The notes beneath the pieces were generated by a model, which saw only the letters and a list, made by a program, of their open reading frames with translations, was not told the origin of the DNA and made no database searches. A stretch of 64,000 nucleotides of DNA from positions 4,526,001-4,590,000 of the forward strand of contig NZ_CP109181.1 of assembly GCF_036248275.1 (NCBI RefSeq), written 5' to 3'. Of this stretch, positions 33,791 to 41,770 are shown piece after piece (position 1 is the first letter of the stretch; every line of letters starts with the position of its first letter). This DNA is from Streptomyces sp. NBC_01716. Its GTDB lineage: Bacteria > Actinomycetota > Actinomycetes > Streptomycetales > Streptomycetaceae. Both the position numbers and the translations under genes were made by a program.

Positions 33791-33821
33791 CGAGGGTGGT
33801 TGAGCCGCCAACCACCCCTCG
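33791..33821 (+). promoter_or_regulatory. leader hairpin before the MFS gene
   Basis: CGAGGGTGGTTG (33791-33802) pairs with CAACCACCCCTCG (33809-33821) with one bulged base and a 6-base loop. It ends 18 bases before the ATG, just ahead of the ribosome site, so it could limit translation or serve as an operator. Confidence 0.4.
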
Positions 33822-33839
33822 ATACAGCAGGGAATCGAC

Positions 33840-35336
33840 ATGCGTGAGAAGAGATCCGGGACCGATGCCGGCCTGGCAGAACGCCGTACCGACCGACCGG
33901 ACGCGCTGACAGGGCGCGACTTGGGTGTCCTGCTCGTCCTGTGCGGGGCGATCTTCCTCGAAGGTATCGACGTGGCGATGCTCAACGTCGCGCTGCCGTC
34001 CATCCGCGCCGATCTCGGTCTGTCCACCGGGTCCCTCCAGTGGGTCATGAGCGCGTACGTCCTCGGCTACGGCGGTTTCATGCTGCTCGGCGGCCGGGCG
34101 GCGGACCTCTTCGGGCGCCGCCGGATGTTCACGTTCTGGCTGCTGGTCTTCCTGCTCTTCTCGGGGCTCGGCGGCTTCGCCACGGACGGCTGGATGCTGA
34201 TCGTCGCGCGCTTCGTCACCGGGGTCGCCGCCGCCTTCATGACCCCGGCGGGCCTGTCCATCATCACCGCCGGATTCGAGGAGGGGCCGCGGCGCAACAA
34301 GGCGCTGCTCTTCTACTCCGGCACGGCCGCGGGCGGGTTCTCGATCGGTCTCGTCGCGGGCGGGCTGCTCACCTCCGTCGGGTGGCGCTGGGTCTTCTTC
34401 GTGCCCGTCCTGCTGGCCGCGCTGATCCTGCCCGCCGCACTCGCCTTCGTACCGAAGTCGGCGCGTCCGGACCGTACCGGGCAGAGTTTCGACGTGCTGG
34501 GCGGCGTCACCGTCACCGCCGCGATCGTGCTGCTGGTGCTGGGAGTGGAACGTGCCTCGCACTCGGGCGCCGGCGCCACGATCGGCACGCTCGCCGCGGG
34601 GCTGGCACTGCTCGCCGCGTTCGTCGCCGTCGAACGGCGCGCGGCGGAGCCCCTCGTACGGCTCGGCATCTTCCGCAACGGCCCGCTCGTACGCGCCAAC
34701 CTGGCCGGGCTGCTCTTCGCGGCGGGCTTCTTCGGATTCCAGTTCCTGGTGGTCCTCTACCTCCAGGAACTGCGCGGCTGGTCGACGCTCGAAACGAGCT
34801 TCGCGATGCTGGTCATCGGCATCGACGCGGTGCTCTCACCGCTCCTCACCCCCAAACTGGTCGACCGCTTCGGCAACGCCAAGGTGATCTTCGGCGGCCT
34901 CTTGCTCGCCGCCGTCGCGTATGCCCTGTTCCTGCCGGTCGGCGCGGACTGGACGTATCCGGCGATGTTCCCGAGCCTGATCGTCCTCGGTCTCGCCTTC
35001 TCCCTCGCGTACGGTCCGCTCACCATCGTCGCGACGGAGGGCGTGAAGGAAGAGGAACAGGGCCTGGCGGGCGGGCTGCTCTACACGTTCTTCCAATTCG
35101 GCGCGGCACTGGGCCTGTCGGCGGTCACCGCCGTCAATGTCGCGGCCACGGATGGGACTTCGGCCACGTCGATGCTGGACGGCTACCGGTCGGCGCTGTG
35201 GGTACCGGTGGGAACGGCACTGGTCGCGGTACTGATCGGGGCACTCGGGCTGCGCCGGGTCCAAGGAAGCCCGGCGCCGGCCGAGGCGCGGGGTGGCGCG
35301 GGCGAGGGACGCGAGGAGGTTCCCGCGCCGCGCTGA
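33840..35336 (+). CDS. MFS drug:H+ antiporter, DHA2 type
   Basis: 498 residues with about 14 membrane helices, the DHA2 number. Helix 1 to 2: GAIFLEGIDVAMLNVALPSI, a QacA/EmrB-like motif D1. Loop 2-3 motif A: GGRAADLFGRRRMF. Motif C region: GGFSIGLVAGGLLTSVGWRWVFF. The C-terminal tail is short and charged. It exports small molecules by proton antiport; the substrate is unknown. Divergent LysR gene and leader hairpin suggest induced expression. Confidence 0.93.
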   Translation: MREKRSGTDAGLAERRTDRPDALTGRDLGVLLVLCGAIFLEGIDVAMLNVALPSIRADLGLSTGSLQWVMSAYVLGYGGFMLLGGRAADLFGRRRMFTFWLLVFLLFSGLGGFATDGWMLIVARFVTGVAAAFMTPAGLSIITAGFEEGPRRNKALLFYSGTAAGGFSIGLVAGGLLTSVGWRWVFFVPVLLAALILPAALAFVPKSARPDRTGQSFDVLGGVTVTAAIVLLVLGVERASHSGAGATIGTLAAGLALLAAFVAVERRAAEPLVRLGIFRNGPLVRANLAGLLFAAGFFGFQFLVVLYLQELRGWSTLETSFAMLVIGIDAVLSPLLTPKLVDRFGNAKVIFGGLLLAAVAYALFLPVGADWTYPAMFPSLIVLGLAFSLAYGPLTIVATEGVKEEEQGLAGGLLYTFFQFGAALGLSAVTAVNVAATDGTSATSMLDGYRSALWVPVGTALVAVLIGALGLRRVQGSPAPAEARGGAGEGREEVPAPR

Positions 35337-35375
35337 GCGGGCCGAGCTCTTCCCGGCGCGCCGCGGGTGGGGCGG

Positions 35376-36173
35376 CTACTGCCGGGCGCGATCCTGCTTC
35401 GGGCCGTGGGTGACGCGGATCTTCGACTGGCCGTGGGGGAGGTCCTCCCAGTCGGTCATGAAGCGGGCCGTCAGGCCGTGCCGCTCGGCCAGGGCTGTCA
35501 GGGTCTCGGTGCGGTAGTAGAAGTCCTCCCGCAGCACCTGGTGTTCCTCGCCCTCGGTGCGGTCGAAGGTGAAGTCGAACCAGCCGCCCGGCGCCAGTAT
35601 CCGGCCCACATGGGCCAGGCACTCGTCGATCACCGGGAGCGGTGAGTGCGAGAAGACGCTGTGGGCGTGGACCACGTCGAAGTGCGCGTCCGGGAGGAAG
35701 CTCAGCTTCAGGTCGCGGACCGGGGTGAGGGTCGGGAGGCGGTCCTGGAGGCCGTGGCGTACCAGGGTGTCCTGGGCGGCGGCGAGTATGTCGGGAGAGA
35801 TGTCGATGCCGTAGTAGTGCCCCGGCTCCAGGTGGCCGATGAACCGCCAGCCCGCGCGGAGGTTGCCGCAGCCGATCTCCAGCATCCGGTGTCCGGGGCG
35901 CAGCCCGTGGCCGATGAGGTAGTCGAACTGCATCGATCCGAGGGCCAGCCACCGTTCGTGGCTGCGGCTGCCGACGGCGGCGTTCGGGTCGGCGCGGGTG
36001 TCGGAGCGCATCACCGCGCGGTAGTACGAGATGTGGTCCGGCCAGCGGTGGCGCAGCCAGGTGTCGCGGGCGGCGCGGGCCAGGTAGCGCGGCGCGCGGT
36101 CGGGGTGGCGCAGCGCGTAGGCGACGCGGTGGGCGAGGGCGGCGCGGTTGACGGTGAGGTTCTTGGCGGGCAT
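35376..36173 (-). CDS. class I SAM-dependent methyltransferase
   Basis: 265 residues. Motif I MLEIGCGNLRAG, acidic motif II GIDISPDILAAA, and motif FDVVHAHSVFSH with LAPGGWFDFTFD downstream give a standard Rossmann methyltransferase. A helical ~70-residue N-terminal part (RVAYALRHPDRAPRYLARAARDTWL) precedes it. Substrate unknown. ATG 36173 has GGAGGA upstream. It converges with the MFS gene and diverges from the histidine kinase. Confidence 0.88.
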   Translation of the reverse strand: MPAKNLTVNRAALAHRVAYALRHPDRAPRYLARAARDTWLRHRWPDHISYYRAVMRSDTRADPNAAVGSRSHERWLALGSMQFDYLIGHGLRPGHRMLEIGCGNLRAGWRFIGHLEPGHYYGIDISPDILAAAQDTLVRHGLQDRLPTLTPVRDLKLSFLPDAHFDVVHAHSVFSHSPLPVIDECLAHVGRILAPGGWFDFTFDRTEGEEHQVLREDFYYRTETLTALAERHGLTARFMTDWEDLPHGQSKIRVTHGPKQDRARQ

Positions 36174-36389
36174 GGGGCGGGTCCTCCGTGTGGCGGGGCG
36201 TTGTGGCGGCGGGGCGTTGTGAGTTCAGCCTCGGGGCCGGTCGGGGCGCGGTGGTACGGCGAACCGGCCGCGGTTCGCGAGTCGTACGGGGGACGGGCGT
36301 GTCAACCGATCGGCTGATGCGGGAAGGTGGCGGGCACGTTAGGACTGGGATGAGCGGGGCGCGCTCACCGCCGCGACGGAGAGGTGGAC

Positions 36390-37622
36390 GTGACGACAAC
36401 GACGGCAGATCCCGACCGCAGGTGGCTCTCCGCCGTCATGGACGCCGCGTTCGTCCTGCTCGTCGGCGCCTCGCTCGCGCGTTATCTGATCCGGCACGAG
36501 GGCGAGAGGCACACCCACTGGGTGGTGGGGCTGTTCGTGGTGTTCGGGCTGCTCTATCTGCTCGGCCGGTTCCTGGCGCCCGCACCACGCTCCGGTACGC
36601 GTCCCGATGCCCGCTATCTCGCCTGGGTGGGCGCCGTGCTCGCGGTCTGGGTCGTGCTGCTCGCGCTCGCGCCGAGCGCCGCGTGGTGCGCGATGCCGCT
36701 CTTCTTCACCGGCCTGCACACCCTCTCGACGCGAACGGCGGTGTCGCTCGCCGCCGTACTGACCCTGCTGGTCGTGGCATCCAAAATGCGTTTCGCACAG
36801 GGCCAGTTCGACCCGAACGCGCTGCTCGCCCCGCCGGCCGTCGCCGCGGTCGGGACCGCCGTACTGATCCATCTCAAACGTCAGGCCGCCCGCCAGCGCG
36901 CCCTGATCGACGACCTTCTCCGTACGCGCCGGGACCTCGCCGCCACCGAGCGCCGGGCGGGGATCCTCGCGGAGCGGCAGCGGCTGTCGACGGAGATCCA
37001 CGACACCCTCGCGCAGGGCCTGTCCAGCCAGCAGATGCTGCTCCAGGCCGCCGAACGCGTCTGGCACGCGGACCCGGATTCGGCGCGCGGACACATGCGG
37101 GACGCGGCCGAGATCGCGTCCAGGAGCCTCGCCGAGGCGCGCAGGTTCGTGCACGACCTGGCCCCGGCCGACCTCGCCGAGCGCACACTCGCCCCGGCGC
37201 TCGCCGCGCTCGCCGACCGCGAGAGCGGAGAGGACCTGACGGTGGTCTTCCACCTCGACGGCGACCCGGGCCCGTTGCCGGAACGGGTCGAGGCGGCGCT
37301 GCTGCGCATCGCGCAGGGCGCGCTGGCCAACGTACGCGAGCACGCCGGGGCGACCCGGGCCGCGCTGACGCTGACCTGCCTGGACGACCAGATCTCGCTG
37401 GACGTCGCGGACGACGGCGGCGGGTTCGTCGTCGGCGCCCCGCCGGGCCGCGCGGGGCGCGGGCACGGGCTGCCGGCGATGCGCGCGCGGGCACGGCAGT
37501 TGGGCGGCACGCTCACCGTGGAGTCGGAGCCGGGCGAGGGCACGGTTGTCTCGGCGGCGGTGCCACTGGAGCCGGTACGCGTGCCGGTATCCGTACCCGT
37601 ATCCGATGAGGCGGTGTCATGA
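36390..37622 (+). CDS. NarL-type sensor histidine kinase
   Basis: About 410 residues. Five to six membrane helices in the first ~150 residues (for example WVVGLFVVFGLLYLLGRFLA and VGAVLAVWVVLLAL) with short loops suggest sensing within the membrane. The HisKA_3 box RLSTEIHDTLAQGLSSQQM has the phospho-His near residue 204; the ATPase domain has ALANVREHAGATR and DVADDGGGF. GTG 36390 is spaced correctly from GGAGAGG; GTG 36384 is too close. It overlaps the response regulator by 4 bases (ATGA). Confidence 0.92.
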   Translation: MTTTTADPDRRWLSAVMDAAFVLLVGASLARYLIRHEGERHTHWVVGLFVVFGLLYLLGRFLAPAPRSGTRPDARYLAWVGAVLAVWVVLLALAPSAAWCAMPLFFTGLHTLSTRTAVSLAAVLTLLVVASKMRFAQGQFDPNALLAPPAVAAVGTAVLIHLKRQAARQRALIDDLLRTRRDLAATERRAGILAERQRLSTEIHDTLAQGLSSQQMLLQAAERVWHADPDSARGHMRDAAEIASRSLAEARRFVHDLAPADLAERTLAPALAALADRESGEDLTVVFHLDGDPGPLPERVEAALLRIAQGALANVREHAGATRAALTLTCLDDQISLDVADDGGGFVVGAPPGRAGRGHGLPAMRARARQLGGTLTVESEPGEGTVVSAAVPLEPVRVPVSVPVSDEAVS

Positions 37623-38266
37623 GTCCCGTACGGCTGCTGCTCTGCGACGACCACGCGGTGGTACGGGCCGGCCTGCGCGCGCTGTTGTCCAGCACCGACG
37701 GCATCGAGGTGGTCGCCGAGGCGGGCAGCGGCGAGGAGGCACTGGCGATGGCGGCGCGCGTACGGCCCGACGTCGTCCTGATGGACCTCCAACTCGGCGA
37801 CGGCATGGACGGCGTGGCGGCCACGAGACACCTGCTCACGGGTGAGGGGTACGGTCCCGCGGCCGGGGGCGGGCCGCGCGTACTGGTGCTGACGATGTTC
37901 GACACGGACGCCGACATCACGCGCGCCATCGAGGCGGGCGCGACGGGCTATCTGCTCAAGGCGGAGCAGCCGGAGGAACTCTTCGCCGCCATCCGCGACG
38001 CGGCCTCCGGCCACACGGCGCTCTCGCCCCCGATCGCCGACCGCGTCCTGGCCCAACTGCGCAGCCCGCGGCCCACCTTGTCCGTACGGGAGCTGGAGAT
38101 ACTCCGCCAACTGGCGCGCGGCCTGGGCAACCGCGACATCGCCCGCGCGCTGTTCATCAGCGAGGCGACGGTGAAGACCCATCTGGGCCGTATCTACGGC
38201 AAGTTGGGGGTCGATACGCGGGCGGGGGCGGTGGCACTGGCGAAGGAACAGCGATTGCTTCCCTGA
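37619..38266 (+). CDS. NarL/LuxR-type response regulator
   Basis: 215 residues. Receiver domain: LLLCDDHAVVRAGL, phospho-acceptor D56 in VVLMDLQLGDG, and Lys in GYLLKAE. Output domain: LSVRELEILRQLARGLGNRDIARALFISEATVKTHLGRIYGKL. Partner of the kinase just upstream through overlapping start and stop. The target genes are not evident from the neighbourhood. Confidence 0.95.
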   Translation: MSPVRLLLCDDHAVVRAGLRALLSSTDGIEVVAEAGSGEEALAMAARVRPDVVLMDLQLGDGMDGVAATRHLLTGEGYGPAAGGGPRVLVLTMFDTDADITRAIEAGATGYLLKAEQPEELFAAIRDAASGHTALSPPIADRVLAQLRSPRPTLSVRELEILRQLARGLGNRDIARALFISEATVKTHLGRIYGKLGVDTRAGAVALAKEQRLLP

Positions 38267-38352
38267 AACTGTCCGGCAGCTCGAAGAACATCTCGATGGC
38301 GAGCCGCGGATCCCCTGTTCTGCCGCGCACTGCTACGCCGTCACCTACGTTG

Positions 38353-38368
38353 GACCGTCATGACGGTC
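38353..38368. promoter_or_regulatory. perfect palindrome overlapping a start codon
   Basis: GACCGTCA-TGACGGTC, 16 bases, contains the ATG of the CoA-binding protein gene at its centre. No Shine-Dalgarno sequence precedes the ATG, so the transcript may be leaderless and the palindrome could be an operator at the transcription start. Confidence 0.35.
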
Positions 38369-38779
38369 TACGGCGATGACGCGACGGCAAGCAACATCCT
38401 GACCAACACCGGAGACATCTGGGCAGTGGTCGGCCTGTCCAGCAACCCCGAACGGGCCGCCTACCGCGTGGCCGACAAACTGCGCCGCATCGGCAAGAAG
38501 GTGGTGCCGGTGCACCCCAAGGCCGAAGCGGTGGAAGGCGAACAGGGCTACGCCTCCCTGGCGGACATCCCCTTCCCGGTGGATGTGGTGAACGTATTCG
38601 TCAACTCCGACCTGGCCGGGGCCATCGCGGACCAGGCGGTGACGCTCGGCGCGAAGGCGGTCTGGTTCCAACTGGAGGTCATAGACGAGCCCGCGTACGC
38701 CCGCACACGGGCGGCGGGCCTCCAGATGGTGATGAACCGCTCGGCGGGACGGGAGATCACCCGCCTGGGCCTGCTCTGA
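38360..38779 (+). CDS. CoA-binding domain protein (YccU-like)
   Basis: 139 residues, a single Rossmann-like CoA-binding domain: IWAVVGLSSNPERAAYRVADKLRRIGKKVVPVHPK, then FPVDVVNVFVNSD and AKAVWFQLEVIDEPA. Members bind CoA or nucleotides; cellular role unclear. Length is normal for the family. No ribosome site precedes the ATG, which sits inside a palindrome. A hairpin terminator follows. Confidence 0.9.
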   Translation: MTVYGDDATASNILTNTGDIWAVVGLSSNPERAAYRVADKLRRIGKKVVPVHPKAEAVEGEQGYASLADIPFPVDVVNVFVNSDLAGAIADQAVTLGAKAVWFQLEVIDEPAYARTRAAGLQMVMNRSAGREITRLGLL

Positions 38780-38844
38780 CAGACCGGACCAGCCCTCACC
38801 AAGGAAACGCGCACCCTCCAGCCCCCTGACCAACAAGCCCCGGT

Positions 38845-38868
38845 CCGGGCACCCCACGGGGTGCCCGG
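38845..38868 (+). terminator. intrinsic terminator
   Basis: CCGGGCACC (38845-38853) pairs with GGTGCCCGG (38860-38868); the intervening CCACGG gives a tight hairpin 66 bases after the CoA-binding gene. The rest of 38780-39060 holds no recognisable gene. Confidence 0.7.
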
Positions 38869-39060
38869 CCCACAACCTCGGCCAGACTGCCGGGTTCCGG
38901 CGGCGCGAACTCCTCGCAGGGGGACCAGGGGTGGAGCCGTGACGCGCAGGAGGTTCGGCGGTACCTCTGCGTCGGGACTGTCGATGAGCTGGCCCGATGC
39001 GCCCGTGCGACCCCGGTGGCGACCTTTCTGACGTTTGGTCATAAGGCGACCGTCGAGCAT

Positions 39061-39282
39061 ATGACGTCACCTCTGGAACGCATATGCGCAGGATGTGATC
39101 GCTTATGGCCGATAGGGGAAACGTACGAGCGGAGAGACGGTACCTATCGGTGCGAAAAGTGCAACGAAGACGCGGAGTTGGATCACCTCATACCTGAGCG
39201 GCGACTACAGAGCGACACCGCTCTGACGCGGCCTCTTGGAGATTCCGGCGAAGTCGGCCGTGGCGGAAGTACGGCTGCCTGA
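39061..39282 (+). CDS. small zinc-ribbon protein
   Basis: 73 residues. ICAGCDRLWPIG and YRCEKCNEDAE form two CxxC knuckles 19 residues apart, a treble-clef or ribbon zinc site; the rest is short and charged. No family recognised. The start ATG 39061 lacks a clear ribosome site and an earlier in-frame ATG at 39016 exists, so it may be a fragment. It begins a scarred region that includes transposon remains. Confidence 0.45.
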   Translation: MTSPLERICAGCDRLWPIGETYERRDGTYRCEKCNEDAELDHLIPERRLQSDTALTRPLGDSGEVGRGGSTAA

Positions 39283-39375
39283 AGGAATGGTCCAAACGGC
39301 AAGTCACCCCCAGGGCCTGCGCGCGCCCCTGAAACCGCTGGACTGCTGGTCAGGGTACCTGTCAGGCTCCGCCTC

Positions 39376-39879
39376 GTGGAGATTCTCGATGTCCTGGCCA
39401 ATACGGCGAAGACGGGCGGACTGGGCCCGGTTTTCCGCGGAGCCGATTGGAGCGAGGTGACCGCAGCTCTCGGCGAGCCGTGGGACATCGGAACGATGAG
39501 CCGGAACAGCAAGTGGCCGAGGCTCTTCGCCTACGGAGACCTTGAGCTGTGTGTCTGCCGCTGCCGGAAGGTATCGCTCATCTCCGTCCAGACCTGGCGT
39601 GACGTCGTCGAACTCCCCACGTCGATTGTCGGCGGGACGGGCACCTTTCCGGCAGGGCTCAAGCACGCTGACGTCGTTTCCGCCCTGAACAAGGCCGGGT
39701 GTTCCTGGGAGCCCTATCTGCCGATGACCTTCGGCAACCAGTGCTCGCTCGTGGCCGTCGGGACCAGAGCGAACTTCACCTTCGGGATTCCTGAGGGCGA
39801 GGAACCCGTGTTGCACGGCATGGGACTGCCCGGTGACGGACACGACTGCGCGCGGCCGGCCCGGCTCGGGGGCTTGTAG
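39376..39879 (+). CDS. hypothetical protein, possibly immunity-protein-like, 3' end possibly altered
   Basis: 167 residues from GTG 39376. The segment WSEVTAALGEPWDIGTMSRNSKWPRLFAYGDLELCVCRC followed by strands resembles small actinobacterial proteins found near polymorphic toxin or integration loci, but I cannot name the family. The last ~20 residues (GDGHDCARPARLGG) look like out-of-frame or foreign sequence, and an IS110 fragment begins 19 bases after the stop, so the original C-terminus was probably lost. No clear ribosome site. Confidence 0.5.
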   Translation: MEILDVLANTAKTGGLGPVFRGADWSEVTAALGEPWDIGTMSRNSKWPRLFAYGDLELCVCRCRKVSLISVQTWRDVVELPTSIVGGTGTFPAGLKHADVVSALNKAGCSWEPYLPMTFGNQCSLVAVGTRANFTFGIPEGEEPVLHGMGLPGDGHDCARPARLGGL

Positions 39880-39897
39880 CGCGGACGAGAGGGATCG

Positions 39898-39998
39898 GCT
39901 TGGCAGGCCCTGCTCTGCATCGCCCGACGCCGGGCCGACGTCCTCTTCGCGATGCTCCGCGACGGAACCTTCCACGAACCGCAGCCCGTTGGGGCCCC
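39898..39998 (+). mobile_element. IS110-family transposase C-terminal fragment
   Basis: Reading from 39898 gives AWQALLCIARRRADVLFAML then RDGTFHEP, matching the C-terminal end of IS110-type transposases. Only about 33 codons remain, without a start or the catalytic DEDD and Ser regions. It abuts the left edge of the MITE. Confidence 0.7.
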
Positions 39999-40000
39999 TA

Positions 40001-40181
40001 GGGCGTGTTTGAGAAGTCCCGTCTGGCCCACGACGCCTGGCACGCACGCTCGCCGCGTTGTCGGAGTCATCCAAGTACGTCCGGTCCATCTACGGGGCTG
40101 ATCCTCCGCCTTGCGATCGCACGCACCAGACGCCGTGGGCCCCGCCCGATGGGCGGACGACGCTACTTCTCAAACACGCCC
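40001..40181. mobile_element. 181-bp MITE with 17-bp perfect terminal inverted repeats
   Basis: Left end GGGCGTGTTTGAGAAGT (40001-40017) is the exact reverse complement of ACTTCTCAAACACGCCC (40165-40181). Both ends are flanked by TA (39999-40000 and 40182-40183), the target duplication of IS630/Tc1 or some IS5-group elements. There is no transposase gene inside; it would be mobilised in trans. Confidence 0.85.
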
Positions 40182-40648
40182 TAGACCATGGTCAGGAGGT
40201 GATCCGTGGGTCCGTAGTCGATCTTCCAGTCGGAGTAGATCCCGCAGAACCCGTCCTTGACGCACCGCAGGCCCACGGTCACCCAACGGACCAAACCGTC
40301 ATCGCCGAGCGAGAACGCGACCGCCGCCTCGAACTCCTCGCTCCCGCACGGGCAGCCGGCAGCACCGGGCTCGTCGTCCTCCCAGGACTCTTCGTCCCAG
40401 AACTCCTCGCTGTCCGCGATGAACGCACGGCTGCCGCAGCCCGAACACTCCCGTTCCGCTCCGGACGCGTTGACCAGCACGAAGAACACACGACCGCCGC
40501 ACCCCTCACAGACGGAAGGAGCGATCTTCACCGGGTGCCGCCCGTCGACCGCACCCCGCAGGAATACCGCGAGCTCCGCAGGGACACCCTCGCCAACCTG
40601 ATCATCAGCATGCACGGACACATCGTTCCAGACGCCCCGAACCAACAT
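40181..40648 (-). CDS. cysteine-rich zinc-binding hypothetical protein
   Basis: 155 residues. VCEGCGGRVFFV pairs with ECSGCGSRAFIAD as a four-Cys zinc ribbon; a third CPCGS and later Cys follow. The end WVTVGLRCVKDGFCGIYSDW looks complete. It resembles small conserved actinobacterial proteins of unknown role. The stop codon TAG lies at 40183-40181 and its G is the terminal base of the MITE, so the element inserted right at the 3' end. Start ATG 40648 lacks an obvious ribosome site. Confidence 0.65.
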   Translation of the reverse strand: MLVRGVWNDVSVHADDQVGEGVPAELAVFLRGAVDGRHPVKIAPSVCEGCGGRVFFVLVNASGAERECSGCGSRAFIADSEEFWDEESWEDDEPGAAGCPCGSEEFEAAVAFSLGDDGLVRWVTVGLRCVKDGFCGIYSDWKIDYGPTDHLLTMV

Positions 40649-40680
40649 CCGACCAGAGTTTCCGGGTGCGTCCTAGCCCA

Positions 40681-40730
40681 CCCCCTACCGGGGTATCACT
40701 TCCGACTTGGCTCCCCAGCGTGACGCCCCG
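40681..40730 (+). promoter_or_regulatory. shared regulatory box, copy 1
   Basis: 50 bases beginning CCCCCTACCGGGGTA match 41 of 50 bases at 46531-46580. It contains TACC-GG-GGTA, then CTTGGCTCCC and TGACGCCCCG, and lies 63-112 bases upstream of the hydrolase start. Probable binding site and promoter for the response regulator encoded between the two copies. Confidence 0.7.
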
Positions 40731-40792
40731 CTGCCGGCCGGCTTCCTACCTTCCTCTCCGTCACCACCGACGAGACAGAGGGAGACGGACGG

Positions 40793-41770
40793 ATGCGTCG
40801 CTTCAGGAAGATCCTCAGCACCGCCGTACTGACCGCGCTGCTGGTCGGCGGTACGGCCGGTGGGGCCTCGGCGAGCAGCGTTTCCGTGCCCGGTGGGCCG
40901 CTTCCCGGGACCGCCGCGTGGCTGGCGGACGACTCTCTGGGCAGGCAGCTGCCGGACCCGGGCACGGCCACCCCGTCCGACGTCGCGGCCTTCTTCGGCG
41001 GGCTCACCGGTGCTCAGCGGCAGCGGCTCGTCGAGGAGCATCCCACCGTGGTGGGCAACCTCGACGGCGCCCCCGTGGAGCTCAGGTACGAGGCCAACGC
41101 CCCCGCCGGCGAGCAGGTTCTCGCGTACGACCCGCGTGGTCGCGGGCTGATCGCGCAGGTCGTGGGGGATCTGGAGAACGCCGCCCACGTCTCGATGATC
41201 GTCCCCGGTTCGGACATCGACGTCTCGACGTTCGACCGTACGGCACAGCGGGCCGCCGACCTCCAGGAGGAGGCGGGCGACGACACGGCCGTCATCGCCT
41301 GGGCCGGTTACACCACCCCCTCGGGCATCGGCCTCGACCAGGCGACGGGCCGGCTCGCCGAGGCCGGTGCCGAGCGCCTCGGCCGGTTCACCGACGGTCT
41401 GGACGCGGCCGGCCTCCCGGACCCCACCCTCTTCTGCCACAGCTACGGCTCCGTGGTCTGCGGCCTCGCCGCCGCAGACACCGACGCGGGCGACATCGTC
41501 GTCATGGGGTCGCCCGGCATGCGCGCCGACGACGTCACCGCGCTGGACACCGATGCCCGCGTCTGGGCGGCGAAGTCCCCGGAGGACTGGATCGGCCGCG
41601 TCCCCCATGTCGAGTTCCTGGGCCTGGGCCACGGCGCCGACCCCACATCGCCCGACTTCGGCGCGACCGTCCTGCCCGCCGACGACGTCCCGGAGCACGA
41701 CGCGTACTTCACGCCCGGCACCTCCACCCTGACCGCGTTCGCGGCGATCGCCGAGGGAGACCTGCGATGA
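40793..41770 (+). CDS. secreted DUF1023-type alpha/beta hydrolase
   Basis: 325 residues with a signal peptide (RRFRKILSTAVLTALLVGG, cleavage near ASA-SS). The nucleophile elbow is CHSYGSVVCGLAA with Ser217. FLGLGHGADP near the C-terminus contains the likely catalytic His, and VSMIVPGSDIDVSTF is a DUF1023 hallmark. Esterase or lipase activity on an extracellular or membrane substrate is inferred. First gene of a unit overlapping the acyltransferase by 4 bases, preceded by the shared regulatory box. Confidence 0.9.
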   Translation: MRRFRKILSTAVLTALLVGGTAGGASASSVSVPGGPLPGTAAWLADDSLGRQLPDPGTATPSDVAAFFGGLTGAQRQRLVEEHPTVVGNLDGAPVELRYEANAPAGEQVLAYDPRGRGLIAQVVGDLENAAHVSMIVPGSDIDVSTFDRTAQRAADLQEEAGDDTAVIAWAGYTTPSGIGLDQATGRLAEAGAERLGRFTDGLDAAGLPDPTLFCHSYGSVVCGLAAADTDAGDIVVMGSPGMRADDVTALDTDARVWAAKSPEDWIGRVPHVEFLGLGHGADPTSPDFGATVLPADDVPEHDAYFTPGTSTLTAFAAIAEGDLR

